Under the pieces are notes generated by a model. The model worked only from the letters and a program-made list of their open reading frames with translations. It did no database searches and was not told the origin of the DNA. Positions 61,808 to 64,000 of a DNA stretch of 64,000 bases are shown in pieces. The position numbers were made by a program, and so were the translations under genes. This DNA is from Alcaligenaceae bacterium SAGV5. GTDB taxonomy: Bacteria > Pseudomonadota > Gammaproteobacteria > Burkholderiales > Burkholderiaceae_B. The stretch spans positions 310,001 through 374,000 of the forward strand of contig SPDP01000001.1 of assembly GCA_009360345.1 (NCBI GenBank), read 5' to 3'. Numbering within the stretch: position 1 is the stretch's first letter; every line of letters starts with the position of its first letter.

Positions 61808-63361
61808 CTAGCGGACGACCGCCCACAGCGCCACGGCCACGCCCACCGCCAGCACGCCGGCGATCACCGCCATCAGGCGATTGGTCTGCTGCTGGGCGGC
61901 CCGCAGGCGCTGCAATTCGGCCAGCGTGTCGGCGGAACGGTCCGGCCGGGCCAGTTGATGATGCACCAAGCGCGGCAGCTCAGGCAGCATCTGCGCCCAC
62001 TGCTGCGATTCGCGCCGCAGGTTGTTGCGCAGCGCCGCCCAGCCGACGCGCTCGTTCATCCAGCGTTCCAGGTAAGGCTTGGCCGTCTTCCACAGGTCCA
62101 GCGACGGGTCCAGCTCGCGCCCCAGCCCTTCGACGTTGAGCAGCGTCTTCTGCAGCAGCACCAGTTGCGGCTGGATCTCGACGTTGAAGCGGCGCGAGGT
62201 CTGGAACAGGCGCAGCAGCACCTGCCCCAGCGAGATCTCGGCCAGGGGCCGGTCGAAATAAGGCTCGCAGCAGGCCCGGATCGCGCCTTCCAGTTCTTCC
62301 TCGCGCGTGCCGGGCGGCACCCAGCCGGACTCGATGTGCAGGCGCGCGACCTGGCGATAGTCGCGCCGGAAGAACGCCAGGAAGTTCTGCGCCAGGTAGT
62401 TCTTGTCGAACTCGGACAGCGAGCCGACGATGCCGAAATCAAGCGCGATGTAGCGCCCCAGCGTGCGCGGATCGTCCGACACGTAGATATTGCCCGGGTG
62501 CATGTCCGCGTGGAAGAAGCCGTCCGCGAACATCTGGGTGAAGCAGATCTCCACGCCGTCCCTTGCCAGCTTCTTCAGGTCCACGCCGGCCTCGACCAGC
62601 CGCGCGGTGTGATTGACGGGAATGCCGCGCATGCGCTCCATCGTGAAGATGGACGACGAGCAATAGTCCCACATCACTTCCGGCACGATCAGCAGGTCGC
62701 CGCGCGGCCCGTCGGGTGCGAAGTTGCGGCGCAACTGGCTGCAGTTGGCCGCCTCGCGCAGCAGGTCGAGTTCGTCGTGCAGGTATTTGTCGAACTCGGC
62801 CACCACCTCGCGCGGCTTCAGGCGCCGTCCGTCGGCCGAGATCTTCTCGATCAGCGTCGCCGCCGCCCGCAGCAGCCGCAGGTCCTTGTCGATCACCGGC
62901 GCCATGTTGGGCCGCAGGACCTTCACGGCCACCTCCCGGCCGTCCTTGAGCACCGCGAAATGCACCTGCGCGATCGAGGCCGAGGCCACCGGCTCGCGCT
63001 CGAAACTCGCGAACAACACGTCCGGATGCCGGCCCAGCTCCTTCCTGATGCTGGCGATGGCCACTTCGGAAGGGAACGGCGGCACGCGGTCCTGCAGGCG
63101 CGCCAGTTCGTCGGCGATGTCCGCCGGGATCAGGTCGCGCCGCGTCGACAACACCTGGCCGAACTTGACGAAGATGGGGCCGAGCGTCTCCAGCGCGAGG
63201 CGCAGCCGCTCGCCGCGCGGCGCGTGCAGCTTGCGGCCCAGCCGCATCACGACCAGCAGGCGCTCGGTCCAGGGATGCCGGATGCCGGAAATCACGAGTT
63301 CGTCCAGGCCGTAGCGAAAGCTGACGAACATGATGCGGATCAGGCGCAGGAAGGTGAACAT
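61808..63361 (-). CDS. ubiB: Ubiquinone biosynthesis protein UbiB (ABC1/ADCK family)
   Basis: The 517-residue atypical kinase/ATPase has the family KxGQ motif in '[20 protein letters not shown]', '[24 protein letters not shown]', and '[17 protein letters not shown]' with '[10 protein letters not shown]' as catalytic and metal-binding loops. A C-terminal membrane segment ('[21 protein letters not shown]') is present as in UbiB. It supports ubiquinone synthesis at the inner membrane. ATG 63361 follows the small lipoprotein stop by 3 bases, so the two are co-transcribed. Confidence 0.94.
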   Translation of the reverse strand: MFTFLRLIRIMFVSFRYGLDELVISGIRHPWTERLLVVMRLGRKLHAPRGERLRLALETLGPIFVKFGQVLSTRRDLIPADIADELARLQDRVPPFPSEVAIASIRKELGRHPDVLFASFEREPVASASIAQVHFAVLKDGREVAVKVLRPNMAPVIDKDLRLLRAAATLIEKISADGRRLKPREVVAEFDKYLHDELDLLREAANCSQLRRNFAPDGPRGDLLIVPEVMWDYCSSSIFTMERMRGIPVNHTARLVEAGVDLKKLARDGVEICFTQMFADGFFHADMHPGNIYVSDDPRTLGRYIALDFGIVGSLSEFDKNYLAQNFLAFFRRDYRQVARLHIESGWVPPGTREEELEGAIRACCEPYFDRPLAEISLGQVLLRLFQTSRRFNVEIQPQLVLLQKTLLNVEGLGRELDPSLDLWKTAKPYLERWMNERVGWAALRNNLRRESQQWAQMLPELPRLVHHQLARPDRSADTLAELQRLRAAQQQTNRLMAVIAGVLAVGVAVALWAVVR

Positions 63362-63364
63362 GCC

Positions 63365-63610
63365 CTAGCCCTCCGCGCCCGGACGGGCTTCGAACCGGGC
63401 CAGCCTGTCGCGCAGGTGCTCCACCCGCTTGCCCGCGCGCTCGGCATCGTCGCGCAGGCGCCGCACCTCGCTCCCCCAGGCTTGCAGGGCATGCGCGGAC
63501 GCGACGGCCCCGCTTTCCTCGGTCAGGTACTCCGCCACGTCCCCTCCTCCGCCACAGGCCGCCAGCAATCCCAGCAATGCGGCGGCCGCCGCGGTCCTCG
63601 TCTTGTTCAT
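63365..63610 (-). CDS. Small putative lipoprotein with coiled-coil tendency
   Basis: The 81-residue protein has a lipoprotein signal ('AAAAALLGLLAACGGGG' with lipobox LAAC), then a helical charged region ('ALQAWGSEVRRLRDDAERAGKRVEHLRDRLARFEARP') likely to form a coiled coil. I do not recognise the family. ATG 63610 is chosen because AAGGGG lies 7 bases upstream; ATG 63616 is too close to that site. It directly precedes ubiB. Confidence 0.7.
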   Translation of the reverse strand: MNKTRTAAAAALLGLLAACGGGGDVAEYLTEESGAVASAHALQAWGSEVRRLRDDAERAGKRVEHLRDRLARFEARPGAEG

Positions 63611-63800
63611 TGCCATTCCCCTTGTTCGTATGCTTGATCGATGAAACGGCGCCCCCGCGCTTGCGGCGGTCTCCCCCTGACGCCGTTCTGTCATCGAAGG
63701 TAGCACATGATGCGTATGAATAACACCCGGCCCCGCCACGGGTCGGCCGTCGACTTCCGCCATAATGGAGTCCGGTCCACGACACGGGAAACGCAACGCC

Positions 63801-64000
63801 ATGATCGTCACCTTCAGATCCAAGGCCGCCGGCGAAGTCATCATGCTGGGCGAACACGCCAGGCCGCTGCTGGAACTGGCCGGCAAGATGCCCGAGATCG
63901 CCGCGGGCACGCGCGGCGTCTTCACGCCCGAGCAGCTGCCCGAGGCCATCCGCCGCATCGAGACGGCGATAGGCATCGAAAAAGAACCCCGTTTCGACGA
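63801..64000 (+). CDS. DUF1840 family protein, N-terminal part (runs off the window)
   Basis: The visible 66 residues start MIVTFRSKAAGEVIMLGEHA and continue 'LLELAGKMPEIAAGTRGVFTPEQLPEAIRRIETAI', the pattern of DUF1840, a small betaproteobacterial protein family of unknown function. ATG 63801 is divergent from the small lipoprotein and ubiB genes. It runs to the end of the window with no stop. Confidence 0.85.
   Translation, partial: MIVTFRSKAAGEVIMLGEHARPLLELAGKMPEIAAGTRGVFTPEQLPEAIRRIETAIGIEKEPRFD

Noticed and set aside
61259..63637. Very long plus-strand frame opposite TauE/SafE and ubiB
   Set aside because: It covers two unrelated conserved genes in antisense and has no protein features.

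Overview
The window looks like chromosomal DNA of a high-GC betaproteobacterium of the Alcaligenaceae (Bordetella/Achromobacter type). Support: five Bug-family (TctC) periplasmic receptors, CaiB-type CoA-transferases, the birA-coaX(baf)-SPOR-rfaE2 gene order, a cbb3 oxidase cluster in ccoIS-ccoNOQP-ccoG order, and uniformly GC-rich codon use. I saw no transposase, phage gene or CRISPR array.

Positions 1-9950 hold a catabolic island. A leftward operon carries a Rieske ferredoxin fragment, a CoA-transferase, a DUF35 protein, a thiolase-fold enzyme with aldolase-like active-site changes, both subunits of a Rieske ring-hydroxylating dioxygenase, a lipocalin-like protein and a meta-cleavage hydrolase. 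It diverges from an extradiol dioxygenase, an IclR regulator and a Bug receptor. A 12-bp motif occurs as inverted pairs in both promoter regions and is the likely operator. A LysR gene follows. Positions 10056-17206 hold a small membrane protein gene with mdtJI (spermidine efflux), then hemE, a DnaA-box-containing gap, priA and rep. Positions 17338-17914 hold a decayed DUF1016 nuclease pseudogene.

Positions 18101-36481 are a second catabolic region: hydantoinase A and B subunits (the B subunit has an acetone-carboxylase-gamma-like tail), a dienelactone hydrolase, a LigB-LigA fused ring-cleavage dioxygenase, an alpha/beta hydrolase, a RidA protein, two paralogous GntR regulators around a YbaK deacylase, four more Bug receptors, a VOC protein, a Gfo/Idh/MocA oxidoreductase, a LacI regulator with a perfect palindromic operator, and a second CoA-transferase.

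From 36564 the content is mostly housekeeping: a diheme cytochrome c, GC-rich tandem repeats, tRNA-Arg(CCG), a cobalamin riboswitch with btuB and a BtuF-like protein, rnk, a lipase and a lipoprotein. Next come the cbb3 oxidase genes with two FNR boxes, a 5'-truncated birA, coaX, a SPOR protein, rfaE2, a two-component system, a 249-bp near-palindromic element, a DegP/MucD protease, a ferritin-like desaturase, a sodium:solute symporter, a TauE/SafE permease, ubiB, a small lipoprotein and a DUF1840 fragment.

The observations most worth checking are the paired IclR motif, the possible origin between hemE and priA, the HyuB-gamma and LigB-LigA fusions in one operon, the truncated birA, and the 249-bp palindrome.
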